DNA of 64,000 bases from Isoetes taiwanensis (taxonomy: Eukaryota; Streptophyta; Lycopodiopsida; Isoetales; Isoetaceae): positions 946,396 to 1,010,395 of the forward strand of contig JAJEKV010000094.1 of assembly GCA_021234155.1 (NCBI GenBank), written 5' to 3'. The notes beneath the pieces are model-generated. The model saw nothing but the letters and a program-made list of their open reading frames with translations. It made no database searches and was not told the DNA's origin. Positions 23,969 through 35,930 of the stretch are shown here, piece after piece. Position 1 is the first letter of the stretch; each line of letters opens with the position of its first letter. The position numbers and the translations under genes were made by a program.

Positions 23969-24417
23969 GACTCGTTGAGGGAAAGATACCCCCGCAAAAG
24001 TAGTAGAACATAAATTATCATGTTAGGTTAAAAATTATAAGTTGAAATATGTGAGAATAAAGGGCCAATCAAATGGTTGAAACGGGCGATCCCGACACTT
24101 TATTCTACTTATTGGTTCAATCCAATTTCCGCTGCCGCTACCGCCGTTGCAAATCCGGTTGCGGCCACCGCCGCTCTCAGGTAAACCGACCAGGTAAATC
24201 CGCCTACTCTATGCTTTGTCGCTTCTACTCAAGAATCCGGAAGCTATTGTTGAGCAAATCGAAAGCAATGGGCGCGACGTGCATGGCGCTCAAGATTTTT
24301 CTTGGCGCTTTTGTTTTTTTGGCTCGTATTTTTGTGGCTTAGTTTTTCGCACTTACGTTTTATAGATCAAGATGACCAAGGATGCCGTTAAGCAACGATG
24401 ACAACCGTGGAGCTATG

Positions 24418-25072
24418 GAGGTTATTTTTCATGCCGGGTCAAAATCACGGTCGAAATCGCCAGAAATGGCCCGCCTATTCCTTTGGTTGAAGTTTCTATC
24501 CGCTACATTGCCACCGGATGTGGTGAGTAAAACGCTTCGACGCCCGTATGATCATTTGCTTTTTTACTTTATTTGTATTCGTGATTCTACATTTTGTTTT
24601 ATTTGACGGCTTAGTTAGTGATCGTGATGCAATCAACAATGTTCTTCATTTTGTTCTTTTCGCTTTTTTCCGTCTTTGATATTCTAAATGTGGAAAAGGA
24701 TCATCTCGTAAACTCAAATGTCATCGTTCGCTTGGTGACATGCATCTGCATTGAAAATATCTTTGGATCTAGTCTGTTAACGATCATAGGGTGTTAGAGC
24801 GAGTTCAGGGCTATATGAATGTACTACGCTTAACTGAATAGAAATGTTTGTTGCAGTATCAGCTCATTGTATTGCCCTTGATTCTGATGGTAGGTGTTTC
24901 ACCTGGGGACGCAATGAGGTAGTAGGGTGAAACTTTTATTTGGCAAGCATTACGATGATCGCACTTGCATGTTTGCTAATTATGTATTTGTTATGCGACG
25001 TAAAGGGCAGCAGCTAGGATCGTGATTTGTCGACGGTGAAGTGCACCAACTTTAGTGACAAACTCTATCTAA
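24418..25072 (+). pseudogene. RCC1-repeat protein exons (RCC2-like), last one shifted
   Basis: Three exons fit together. The first (to 24522) ends PLVEVSIRYIATGC and has a GTGAGT donor. The second (24857-24918, after TTGTTGCAG) joins in phase to give SAHCIALDSDGRCFTWGRNE, a clear RCC1 propeller blade with the plant RCC2-like TWGRNE signature. The third (about 25011-25072) begins QLG and continues DLSTVKCTNFSDK after a missing base, then a GTAAGT donor. RCC1-family proteins form seven-bladed propellers that act in nuclear signalling and chromatin binding. Only about one blade is present and the third exon is shifted, so this is a partial or decayed gene. Upstream 24073-24360 has plausible N-terminal coding sequence in mixed frames. 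Confidence 0.62.
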
Positions 25073-25620
25073 GTAAGTGGGCTCTCACGGATTTGTTGGG
25101 TTTTCGAGGTTATCTTACTGAGGTTATGCCCCTTCAATGTCTTATCCTGATGTATGACTAGCTTTTCAGAACTATGAGGGTGTGATGGTGTGCATGTATT
25201 GCCTTTGATCTCACTTGTATCACCTCAAGCTTGATGTGTTTAAACTCAACTGCTTTCGATATCTTTGCGTCGCATTATATTTATGTACAGATGTTCTTGG
25301 CTGTTCTTGACATGTGACAGCATGCATTGTAATATCAGATACATTGAAAATATCTATTCTTGTTATTCAATGGTTTTGTGCATGTATTTTATTGGTATCC
25401 AATGGTTCAGTCTTAGAAACAAGCACTTATATATTAAGAAAGCACTTAAATATATGCTCATTAGATTAGATAATGCCAAAACTCATTTGTTTGCTATTGC
25501 AATTATGCAATCTTTGTGACAACGAAAAAATCGCGAATTTTAAGTTTTGATGTTTCTTCAAAACTACATTAAAAAAAACAACAAGTGGTTTCACTACAAA
25601 CAATGAAAATAATGCGTCGA

Positions 25621-25768
25621 CAATTGAAGGAAAACTATGCTAAATTTTTTACATATGTATTGTTTCTAGCTGAAGACCACATCAAAAAACCATACAATTG
25701 AAGGAAAACTATGCTAAAAATTTTACATATGCATTGTTTCTAGCTGAAGACCACATCTAAAAACCATA
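25621..25768. repeat. 74-bp tandem duplication
   Basis: Units 25621-25694 and 25695-25768 both open CAATTGAAGGAAAACTATGC and differ at only a few bases. Confidence 0.9.
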
Positions 25769-26330
25769 CGTTGTTTTTTATTTGGGAGAAAACCACACAT
25801 AAATTTAATAAATGTTGTTTTCTAAAGACCATGGGTAAAAACTACATAAAAAAATACGCGTTGTTTTTGTCTAAAAACCACGCATGAAAACTATGCATTT
25901 TTTGTGTGTGAAAAACTACATTAAAAACTACTGTTGTTTCTAGCATTTTCGGAACAATAATATGGGTGGTCTTTGAGTGTTGTTTTATTGCAAAAACAAC
26001 AGCAAAAAACTACATGTAGAGCAGATTTTGGGGTTATAGTGAACCATTCCATTAAACTTGAAATACTAATCATTAGTTCGACAGGACATTTTAAGTTGTT
26101 AGAAAATTAGCTGAAATAATTATGTTTTAGTACCATGGAGAAAATAGGGTTAAAAAAGTCATATTAGCATATTTAAACCAAGATTGTTTACCGTTGGGTT
26201 GTCTTGGTGATTAATCACTATAAAATGTCATGATAATTATGCGCTTAACATTACCATGTCAATATACTGAAGAAGATAGATGCGATCAAATACCAGTCTA
26301 ATAAATGTGACCTATTAAATAGTAGTACAT

Positions 26331-26564
26331 ATCATATAGTTTAAGCTGTTACAGAGACCAATTAGAATTGCCATGTTTCAACATCATGTCATAAAACAAT
26401 GTTGTCTTATCACCTTAGAAAAATATGTTGATGAACCATATTAGAATATCATATAGGTTAAGTTGTTATAAATACCAATTAAGATTGCCATGTTTCAATA
26501 CCATGTCATAAAACAATGTTGTCTTATCACCTTTAAAAAATATGTTGATGAACTATATTAGATA
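26331..26564. repeat. 117-bp tandem duplication
   Basis: The second unit starts at 26448. Shared phrases include ATCATATAG(T/G)TTAAG, AATTGCCATGTTTCAA-type wording and AAAACAATGTTGTCTTATCA. Divergence is about 10%. Confidence 0.85.
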
Positions 26565-26689
26565 ACTAGACATGGTTTGTAAACTTTTGAACCCACAAAC
26601 ATGTACTGATTTATGAATTTGATTTTCACCATCAAACCATTAAAAAAAAATTATAATGGTTCAATTTTGGGGGCCTTGTGGAAGCAGTT

Positions 26690-26736
26690 GCCCGAAGGCT
26701 TTTCACACAATTTACAGAAAAAAATTGCCCGGAGGC
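26690..26736. repeat. Two GCCCGAAGGC-type boxes
   Basis: GCCCGAAGGC at 26690-26699 and GCCCGGAGGC at 26727-26736. The reverse-complement form occurs four times at 39.96-40.08 kb. These lie on the 3' side of the minus-strand frame at 27.0-27.3 kb. Confidence 0.5.
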
Positions 26737-26952
26737 GTGTCCAAAACTTCTGTAAGAATGGAAACAAAAAATGGGCCGCCCGGGATCTGCATCACTCTTC
26801 TTCCACCCCGGCAACAAAGAAGAAAGAAAGGTGTTAGAAAAGAAAGAAAGGTGCAAAACCAAAAAACAAAAACAAAAAAGAAATCACATGCAAAACCTCG
26901 GTTCATCTCTTAACCACTCCAAAAATTGGTCGAAACTGGCCTTCTTCCCTTC

Positions 26953-26988
26953 CCTCCTCCTCCTCCTCCTCCTCCTCCTCCTCCTCCG
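26953..26988. repeat. (CTC)n trinucleotide microsatellite
   Basis: About eleven CCT/CTC units in a row. Read on the minus strand it extends the Glu/Arg-rich tail region of the frame at 27010-27261. Confidence 0.95.
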
Positions 26989-27009
26989 AGATTTCATTCT
27001 GTTTCGTGG

Positions 27010-27261
27010 TCAAGCCAACCCCGGCAGAAGCGGTTTCATGCTTTGGGAGGACATCTCCTCCTCTTCCTCCAACTCCTCTTCGTAATCGGGAGGAATCCCC
27101 GAGGAGCTCAACTCCTCCTCTTCAAAATCAGGCATCATCCTCCTAATCGAATCGAGGAGAATTGGGCAAGGAAATCGATGGCGGGGGAAGAGAGGGTTCT
27201 TAACCCGTCTCTTTTGCCAGACCTCGGGTTCTTCATGAAGCGCCGAGGCTGAACGCTTCAT
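27010..27261 (-). CDS. Hypothetical acidic protein or first exon
   Basis: ATG at 27261, about 50 bases downstream of a TATA motif in the duplicated promoter block. The 83-residue frame starts MKRSASALHEEPEVWQKRR and ends in a Glu-rich segment. It shares the promoter block and an acidic tail with the putative gene at 16900-17282, suggesting a dispersed family, but the protein sequences are not clearly alike. No family recognised. Confidence 0.4.
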   Translation of the reverse strand: MKRSASALHEEPEVWQKRRVKNPLFPRHRFPCPILLDSIRRMMPDFEEEELSSSGIPPDYEEELEEEEEMSSQSMKPLLPGLA

Positions 27262-27309
27262 GGCGGGCAGAAAAAAAAATTGGGGACGAAATGGTCTTGA
27301 GAGTGAACC

Positions 27310-27370
27310 GGATTTATATAGGGTTAATTAGCTCTTAGCGTGAATAATTTATTGCCTCAAATAACACGCC
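27310..27370 (-). promoter_or_regulatory. TATA-containing promoter block, copy 2
   Basis: Same layout as 17331-17394: GGCGTGTTATTTG, TTCACGCTAAGAGC, then CCCTATATAAATCC, about 50 bases ahead of the ATG at 27261. Confidence 0.55.
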
Positions 27371-27379
27371 AAAGATTTT

Positions 27380-28379
27380 AAATTCCCTTGCTATATTATC
27401 TAGGTATATTATTATGGATAATAAATTCTCCGCCTATTAGTTATATGTCTTTTTAATCATATATCAAATTTTCGATAATTAAAAATTTGGATATATTTAT
27501 ATAAATGTCATTTCCTTGTTGTTGCCATGAAAATTCTTGTTTTAAATGATTTTTCGTTCACCCCATTGTTATTATTATATTAAACCTATTTCCAAGGAAT
27601 TTCTTGCTTTTAAAAAATTTGATTTACCTCTACATATTCCATAAATATAATGTGACTTTTTTATCTTATGGTGTAATAATTTTTTCTTACTCATTGACTA
27701 AAAAGGGTGCAATTTGCCTAGGTCAATGGTGCCCTCCAACTCAAGATGGTGAAAAGAGCAATATCAATGAAAAACCAACTCCTAGCAAGAATGTTGAAGA
27801 AAACAATTAGTCCTCTATAGTAGGGTGCAATGGAGGAACAAGAAGGTGAGAATCATGCACAAGTGCAACAAGGAAATAGTAGGCCAAGGAGTCATTGTGC
27901 TAGCGATCCCCGGTCAAGGCACGATGAAAGGCTAGGGAAGACAATATTGGTATTGCAATTTCGATGTTGGAAGACAACCTGGAAAGGTAAAGGTTTGGGT
28001 GACAAGGAATGTTTGGTTGTGTCAAGCAATTGGAGGTTCCTTGCATCATGGCATGGCCTATAAGTAGTGTTCAATTTTGTGGAGGATTATATTTTTCCGA
28101 AGCCCCAGGTTGTTGGGGGACAATGATTGTCTTGATATTGATCCATTGGCAGGTTGGAACTCTAAACCTAGGCAAAAGGAGAAATATCGGTTGCGGACAT
28201 TATCCTAGCAAAAAGAGCCAAGTTGATTAGTGACACCAAACGGAGACAATGGTGAAGGTTAGGGGCTCGGTTGTTGTTGGAGTGATTGTATGCAATTCTT
28301 CACAATAGAACAATTGGTGGAAGCAAGAGCCACTTTTCAAGAGTACACCGTTGATGAGGGAGGACCTACATGTACACAA
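27380..28379. other. AT-rich DNA grading into a transposon gene remnant
   Basis: 27380-27660 is AT-rich and featureless. From 27690 plus-strand frames become protein-like (CPPTQDGEKSNINEKPTPSK) and may be the eroded N-terminus of the DUF7869-type gene that follows. Confidence 0.3.
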
Positions 28380-30591
28380 TCTTAGAGCATGCACTTCAAG
28401 ATGAAAGAAACCCAAAAGAAAAAGATACCCTTTGCTAGGCAAATGGATATGTGCAAAAGCATGGCAGAAAGTATCCATGCAATTCCAACTTCTTCATGGC
28501 ATAATTGGCAAAAAACAAAGAGAGGGGAACAGGATTGCTTTACATGGAAATAATGGTTTGTTGAGACCAGCAAATAGGACCCCCTTCGGGTCGCCGAGGG
28601 AGATATTTGAAAAATATATTGATTTCAATGCGCAGTCTATGCCACACAAAAAGCGGAAGGGATGAAAAGGGAAGAGCAATTGTTGAGAAAAGGTTGCCAT
28701 CACATTGTACTCAAAAGAGTATTTTTGGAAGAAGTGAATTCCCTACTTAGAATTGGGAATTCTTCCAATATCCCAACCTAGCTTTAGTAGGTTATGGAAG
28801 AAGCATTTCAATCATGTCACCATAGCAACTTCAAACAACTTTGCAAAGTGCAATTTATGTGCTAAGTTGAAGGAGACTCTTGATAAGACTGCGGCAACCT
28901 AGTCAAAGGGCTAGGATAAGGGAGCATATGAAGGACCATATGACTGACCAACTATCATGTAGATCATGTTATTGGATGTGGAGGACTTTATCCTGATTGG
29001 AACCCAATAACTATTTATGTATTATACATGACAAGATGGACCAGCAAAAGACTTGTCTTCCACAATTCAAGTACATACCAAAGTCATGTGGAAGATCATA
29101 CCCTTTACGATCTCAATGATCGGGGCAATCTTGCATGGGCGTAATCAAACCTACTATGGCCATTTTAGTTTGGAGTTGTGGGAGGATGGTCCGATTTTCA
29201 TATTGGGAGGATCATGAGGTGTTTGAGAAACTATGAAAATGGATACAATGGTCACCTCCAGACCTTCTGACTAGCCAGGGCACTACATAGAGCATTGTTA
29301 GATGGAAACCCTAACAATATTGAAAGTTCAGCAAGGCAAGGTTTAGGAAGCATGGGTCTAATGAACATGTTGGAGCTTCAACTTCACGTGCTAAACCTCA
29401 AGATCTACCCAAAAGGTTTCTCTTGCAACTTGATAATTGTGCTGGCCAAAATAAGAACAGGTGGATGTTTTCTTTCCTATCCTACTTAACAGCTGTGGGG
29501 ATATTTGAAAGAGTTAATTTAGGGTTTCTTATGCCCGGGCATACCCATGAGGATGTGGATGCATTATTTGGCAAATATAGTTGTATAACAAGCGCAAACA
29601 GTGACCAACTTTCCTAGGCTAATGGAAATCTTGCATGAATGCACTACTCCAAACCCTATAGCTTCTCTCATAGAAGAAGTGCCCGATTGGAAGAGCTTTG
29701 TGGATGGTTATACATTGGATCTTGAAGGTCATTCCGTGCCTCTGCAGTCTCACTTTTGGGTGAGAGATGGGATTCCAATCTTCCAATGGAAGATGAGACC
29801 TTCAGAGGATGAGTGGAGAGGAGGGAGGAAATATGGCGAGAGAGATGAGAATGGCAAGCCTATGATACCTCTAGGTCAACCAAAAGCTTTAAAACCTACT
29901 GAAGAAGTGAAGCAATTGGGATTGACTAAGGAAGGAATCCAAGACTATATAAAGCATTGGCAAACCAATCCAGATGACACCAACCGTGCCTTGGTGGCTT
30001 ACTGGAAGAAGGTGATTAACCCGTTGGGGAGATAGACACATCCTCGATGAATTGAAAGAAGGGTGGTTGCCTAAAACTAGGTGGAAGACCTTAGCGTGTG
30101 CTGAGGATTTTGATGACACTGTAAGTAGCATTCGCAAGCAATATGCTCCTCCTCCTTCTGACAAACACTATGTTGGTCCTAAGAACAATAGGCCAAAGTT
30201 TCTAGGCATGGATGCTTATGAACCTTCCACTGACTTGGAATGCCACCAATTTGTGGTAGTAAAGCCAAAGGAGATTTAGATACATATCCAAAGGTGGTTG
30301 GGGTTCACTATCTCGATATTTGCAAAGAAGAAGGTAATATTAACTTCAACCATGTGCGGGTGGAATGGTGGTGTCCAAAGGCATCAGTTGACCAACGTAT
30401 CGGATAAAGAAAGGTACTCAGATTGTTGGACAAAGAAATGGAGGAGAAATCCGAGTGATCCTGATATTTGGCTAGACTATGAAAGTGTTTTGTACTCATG
30501 GACTCCAAACACTATTCCAGCTAGAAATGCGAGAATTACAATACCTCGTGATGTCGGGGAAGAAGGCTATGATATCATTGGGGGTGCTTGA
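28380..30591 (+). pseudogene. DUF7869-type transposon protein, multiply frameshifted
   Basis: Pieces in order: KWICAKAWQKVS with LHGNNGLLRP (28430-28590), the Cys-pair region FAKCNLCAKLKETLDKT (about 28840-28890), then LDNCAGQNKNRWMFSFL and GHTHEDVDALFGKYS (29423-29590), the core signature of DUF7869 proteins. Frames at 29601-30035, 30052-30279 and 30298-30591 supply the C-terminal part (KRKY-type Lys/Trp-rich wording, ending DVGEEGYDIIGGA). DUF7869 resembles an RNase H-fold DDE transposase and is abundant in repeat-rich plant and animal genomes. At least four shifts break the gene. No terminal repeats identified. Confidence 0.68.
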
Positions 30592-32376
30592 AGAAAGTTG
30601 AATAACTATGTAAATTTTTGTTATCACGTTTTTATGATATGGTGCTATATTGTGAAATATTGACTATTTTGTAAATAACATGATATTACGTTTTCATAAT
30701 TTTGAGGTGAAATGTGTGAATTTGAATATGCTACTAAAAACATGCAATATGAAATTTGTCCCAAAATTAAGACATAAACCCAATTTAATTGAATGATGGT
30801 TCAAACGAGTTTCCCCCTTTTTCTCTAAAAGAAAAGGGAATAGCCTTCTAGTTGCTAAACTTTTTTTTATTATTATTTAATAATAGCCAACCCTAAATAC
30901 GTTTTCAATAAAATTTGAAAAGATTCGCCACCTACCATCATAGAAACTTTTGGCGCTCTACATTCGTATCTGTTTTCTATTGCAAGAATTTAGTTCTTCA
31001 TTTATGATAGCTAGGCTAAGAAAGGAAAAAAACTGGACGCAAACAAGAATGCTTGGCAATGGATGCATCCAAGCCTCATCTTTGCAACCAAATGCTGCAA
31101 TAAGGAACCATGGATCGGCTTTTTTATATTTTCTTATATTTTGCATTGTCTTGGCAGCTAGCTCTGTGACGTTTTCCCCTTTTCCCCTTCTTCCTCTTAT
31201 GATTTATTGTTGTTGCATCAAAGGATCTTTTTGATTTTTCATATCTTTTGAATCTATTTGCAGCTTGTCGTGATCGTTTTCCATCAACCCCAAGGGGCTC
31301 TTATAATTTATTGATTGATTTCGATTCATATCTTATGAATATTGTTTCTTGTTTCATAATCGAAGTCGCTTTGTCCATGCCCATGATTCACAGGACAGCA
31401 AATATTTATTGATGCAAAGATCTTTGGGGCTCGGGCAAGAGAGGGCAATTTAAAATTAAGTTTTGTTTTTCTGCTTAATCTACATACACAATTTTTTTTT
31501 TGTTATCTTCCACAGGACCTCGAAAAAAACCTTCTCCAGTCTAATTGAGATTTTCTTTCAAAAAAGATTTGGAAACCTTCAAAAGGAAAAAGAAAATATC
31601 CTTGAGTAGAACCCTTGAAACTCCTCAAAAACCTTCAAATCCGTCCTTCAAATCCTTGACTCGTTTTTCTAATTCCAATGAAATAGAATTCTTTTTGTTA
31701 AATCCCCATTTGAAACTCCTCAATCCCATTTTACAAACCTCCTTAAATGGGCAATTTTTTTTGAAAGCTTATATGGAACACTCAAAAAAATCCTTAAAAA
31801 CTCTTCCAAAACTTCCCATCAATCCATCCCCTTCATTGCATGCATGAATCGTTGCCCATTTCTTACATACCACAAAATGGCCGGATCCGTATCCACCCAT
31901 TCTAGACCTATTCTTTTTGGTAATGGTTTTATTGCCGCCATGCCCAAAGGGCTTCCTCTAAAATAAAGTCCCAAGGGGAGATAAATCAATCTCAATGGCG
32001 TTGGACCTTCACAGAATAGAATTAGGGCCCTTCCTTTTTAAACCTACTTTGAAGATCCAAACTTCATTTTCCCTTTCTTTCTTTTAAACTTTACGTTTAT
32101 TTGTTCAATAGTTTTGGCTGGCCCTTTCTTTTTTTGTAAATTTATCTATATTTTTATTGTTATTTCTTGTTTCATTTTTTTGGTCTTGTCTTGTCTTATC
32201 TATAAATCTCTTATTTACTAGAAATTTTTAGGTAAGCTTAATATTGCTCTACAGGACTCCAGGGCTATAAGCTCCTCCACAAAAAACAAGGTAAGTTTCA
32301 TTGCATTTCATGTTAGATCTTGCTTTTAGTAGTGCATAATTTTTTTTTTGTGTACCTTTCGTACTTTCCAGGGGAC
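30592..32376. other. AT-rich flank with low-complexity frames
   Basis: The 100-codon frame at 31545-31847 is Lys/Ser/Leu/Pro-rich with repeated LETPQKPSNP-like phrases and looks non-coding. A GT-AG-like pair (GTAAGTTTC near 32291, CTTTCCAG near 32370) could be a 5' intron of the following transposase gene. Confidence 0.35.
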
Positions 32377-35082
32377 ATGTCTCGCCAAATAAAAATTCTA
32401 GAGTTTACACGCAAACGGAAAGAAACTGACCTTCCTTTGGTTGATTTGGAGCCACCTTGTGATACTAGTAGTGAGGAAGATTGTCCTTATGGTTGTAATG
32501 AGGAAGAAGAGTCTAGAGTGAGGACGACTTGGAAGAAGGTCCTCATGTTAACATCTCAAAAGATAGTGCCACTTTATCTTTTGCCTCACCTATTAGTAAG
32601 CCTAGTGGCAAGTCCTTGAAAACAAAGAAAAAAAGAAAAAGTGTCTTTGTCATTGGTCGTTCATTTAGGACCGAATGGTTAGCAGAATTTCCACACATTG
32701 AGAAACATGTCGTAGATGGAGAGGACTGGGTAAGATGCAAAGTTTGTTCTTTTCGAAAAAAAAGAGACGTGCTTTTACAATGTAAGTATGACAACATTAT
32801 GAAACATCATGGCAAGAAAAGATCTGTGGTATGTAGTGAGGATGGTGGAGTCAAAGAGGAAATTATTTGGGATGTGAAGAGTAGACATCTCAAGAATTTG
32901 AAGACCTATGAAACGCAATTGTTGAAGGTGCAACAAAAACAAAACAAAACTACTCCTATACATAAGGTGTTTTCCAAAGTTGATAAGTTGAACTTTGAGG
33001 CTAAATTGGTGCAACTTAGGGTTGTCTTTGATTTGCTATCCAGGGGAAAGCCCATGAGGGATTATCCTCATATGGAGCGGCATTTGCTCATTCAAAAAAT
33101 ACCTTCATGCCCCTCAACTCATTGGAGTGAGCCTAAGGGGTGGGAGTTTGCGGAGCACATGAGTGATGCATTGAAATTAGAGCTTTGCTTAATTGTTCAA
33201 AATTCATCTTTTCTTTCATTATCCATGGATGAAGTCACGGCAATTGATAATACCTCATGGGTTGCAATGCATCTTTACAATGTTGTAAACTTTGAATGTC
33301 TCCCATTTTTTAGGTATTAAGAAGCTATCAAGAGATGCTACTGCGGAGACACTCTTCAATGTGATTGTCGAGCATTTATCTAATGTTGTTCTTTTGGCTC
33401 CTATTGAGTGTGCCAAGAAACTAATATGTTTTGGAGCTGATGGAGCTTCTGTGATGCAAGGAAAGAGGACAGGATTGGGCGTCAGAATATAGACAAACTT
33501 AGCACCTTACATCAGTGTGCTTCATTGCATGTCTCATAGGACCAACTTGGCATACAAGACAATTTCTGATTCGCAAAATGTTGGTAAGGTTGAATTCTTA
33601 CGTCATGCTACTTACAACTTTTTCTCTAAAAGTCCTCAAAGGTTGGCAATATTTCGGGACTTTGCAAGTGGTATCACTAAAGGGAATAAGTTATTAAAAG
33701 ATGTTAACACTAGGTGGATTTCTTTGCACCTACCTATGCAACGCCTTTGTGAGGAGTATGTATCATTGATTGGTGTGGCAAATGAATTATATTTGAATGA
33801 TGATGATGAAAATACGGCACAAAGGGCATTTGAGCTAATGGGACTTATGACAGATTGTGAGACTATGCTTACACTCTTTGTTATGCAACCTTTGATGAGG
33901 AAGCTAAACTATATGATACAGATTTCACAAGATAGACAAATCTTTATACCTGAGTATACCATAGCTAGAAAACCCTTGCAAGTTGAGATTGAAAATTTAT
34001 ATGTGGATACTTTGGCTGGAAAGTCATGTTTTGAACTACATAAAGAGGAATTCGCTGCTTGGAACAAATTGGTTCAAGTTGGATCACATGAGATCTTTCT
34101 GCAATATGATGAGGAGGGGTATTTATGCATATGTGTCAAAGATCAATTTCTCCGCATGAATTTTAGGTCAAGGAGGGGAAGAGGAAGCCACCGCAGGAAG
34201 TGTGAATTGAAGAGTTCTGAATTTCAAGACTTGGTTGAGACAGTTAAACTTCATATGAAACAAGTAAATCTTCTTTGAACCCTATGTCAATTTTGCATGT
34301 ATTTGATTTTTTATTTGCATGTGTTACACATTTAGTGAGGGAAAAAAGTGTATATAACATACTTGATGCTTCTTACTTTTTAGGTATCACGCAATCTCGT
34401 CAATGAGCTTCGTTCCAGGTTTCTACGAGATGATGTGCTTGATGCTATAGGTGTTGTTTTTCCGCAAGTTTGGAAGGGCTCAATGGCAGGTGTGTATAAA
34501 ATCTTTCAAAGTAAGATGACTACCATCAAGGATTACTTTTGCATTCCAAGAAAGGTTGGTACTGAAACTATACAAGGTCTTCTCGATTGGGAGCAATTGA
34601 TGTTGCAGTCTAGATTGTTTGGGGAGAGTATGTACCGCCAAACTCAAGATTTAGAGGATCCCCTGGAGTTTGGTGCAGCAACATCTCTTTGGAGAATATT
34701 GGATTCTAATAGTGTGTTGAGGGTGGCCATTTCAGAGTACTTTAAACTGGCAAACTTGTGTTTGTGTATGATACTTGGAAGTGTTGAAAATGAACGTTGT
34801 TTTAGCACACTGAGCTTCATAAAAAATAAGTTGCATAACCGACTTGATGATAACCTTGATGCAAGTTTGAGACTATATAGCACTACTCACACCATTGAGA
34901 CTTTTCCATATGAGAAGGCATTTGAATTATGGAACAATGAATGCAAGCGCAGGGGATCTTCTATGTTACACAAGGAAACATCCAGTTCGATGAAGGAACC
35001 TATAGTGGACAATAATAGCTTGGATGAGCATTGTGGAAATGAGCATGAGAACTTTAGTTGGTCGATTCAAGGTTCTTTTTAG
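32377..35082 (+). pseudogene. hAT transposase, best preserved of three, one intron
   Basis: Start MSRQIKILEFTRKRK at 32377. A one-base shift near 32520 leads into EEGPHVNISKDS. A zinc finger region (WVRCKVCSFRKK, then CKYDNIMKHHGKK) is followed by the RNase H-like core: LSMDEVTAIDNTSW (first Asp), CFGADGASVMQGKRTG (second Asp) and VLHCMSHRTNLAYK. A shift in a T run near 33310 and an in-frame TAG at 33490 interrupt it. An intron at 34264-34383 (GTAAAT...TTTTTAG) splices in phase. The last exon (to 35082) holds the dimerisation block NERCFSTLSFIKNKLHNRLD. Only about three small lesions separate it from a full frame, so it is relatively young. Confidence 0.85.
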
Positions 35083-35547
35083 TTAAAGAATTCTGACGCA
35101 CATGGTTAATATCATTATAAGCTATGTTATAAGCTTATTTGAAAGTTTTTCTTTACTACATATATTACTTGATTGTTTGGCAATTGTCATAGAATATGTC
35201 TACACAACACTACACGATTTAAATTGCTCGTATTTTATACTCAGGAAAAATAGCCAAACAAAAATTTAAAGGAATAATTAAATTTAAAGTTTAGCCAACT
35301 CCAAACAAATACAAATGTAAATATATCTATAACTTTAGCCAAATGTAGATCATAAAATATGCTAAGATTTTCAAAAATAGCCAAACCATTTTTTATGGAA
35401 AAAAACATAGTATGCTTATTTTTTTCCCTGGTGTTGCATAACTCCCGTTTCAAATATTCCCTTCAAAAAAATACCATGCTCTAAAAAATGAGCATTTTTA
35501 GAGTAACAGAAAAATTTCTAGAGTTTCAGTTTTTTTTTGTTTTGCAC
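35083..35547. other. 3' flank of the hAT copy
   Basis: AT-rich, with ATAGCCAAA and TTTAGCCAA phrases repeated between 35245 and 35390. No gene. Confidence 0.4.
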
Positions 35548-35732
35548 TTTGACCCCCCATTAAGTGTCAAGTTTGTATTTTTGAAATGCCACAACTCAAA
35601 ACTGGCAAAATTTAGACATGAATGTACAATCTCTGAAAGTAAGACTTCAAAAACATCAAAATAGAGATATAAAAACAATACATATTTCAATAATAATTTT
35701 CAGTACATCATTTCTAGCTAAACAAGGGCGAA

Positions 35733-35930
35733 AATGTATTCCATAATACATTACCTTCCAGGGAAAGGAGAAATGTATTCTCGAATACACTTCGCACACA
35801 ACGGTAAAACCAAAACGTATTCCGGAATACAATTTGGTTTTACGAAAACCAAAAGTGTATTTCGGAATACACTTTGGTTTATGTCTTACGGACAAAAACC
35901 AAAAGTGTATTCCGGAATACACTTTGGTTT
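35733..35930. repeat. Palindrome array, left (5 copies)
   Basis: Five copies of a dyad around TGTATTCCGGAATACA. The last is a perfect 22-bp palindrome, AAGTGTATTCCGGAATACAC plus TT (35903-35924), extended by AAACCAAA and TTTGGTTT on its sides. The first copies are degenerate (CCAT or CTCG at the centre). Confidence 0.9.

Larger units (their letters stand above)
25073..26640. other. AT-rich DNA with local tandem duplications
   Basis: No gene supported. The 84-codon frame at 25265-25519 has no motif. The stretch 25560-26000 is full of AAAACTACAT and AAACCACA phrases, and two clear duplications are listed separately. Confidence 0.4.

Noticed and set aside
26926-27252. Plus-strand frame with a proline run
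   Set aside because: The run is only the CTC microsatellite in translation, opposite a better minus-strand frame with a TATA box.
31545-31847. 100-codon plus-strand frame
   Set aside because: Low-complexity Lys/Ser/Leu/Pro wording from repeated TCCTTCAAA-type DNA; no motif.
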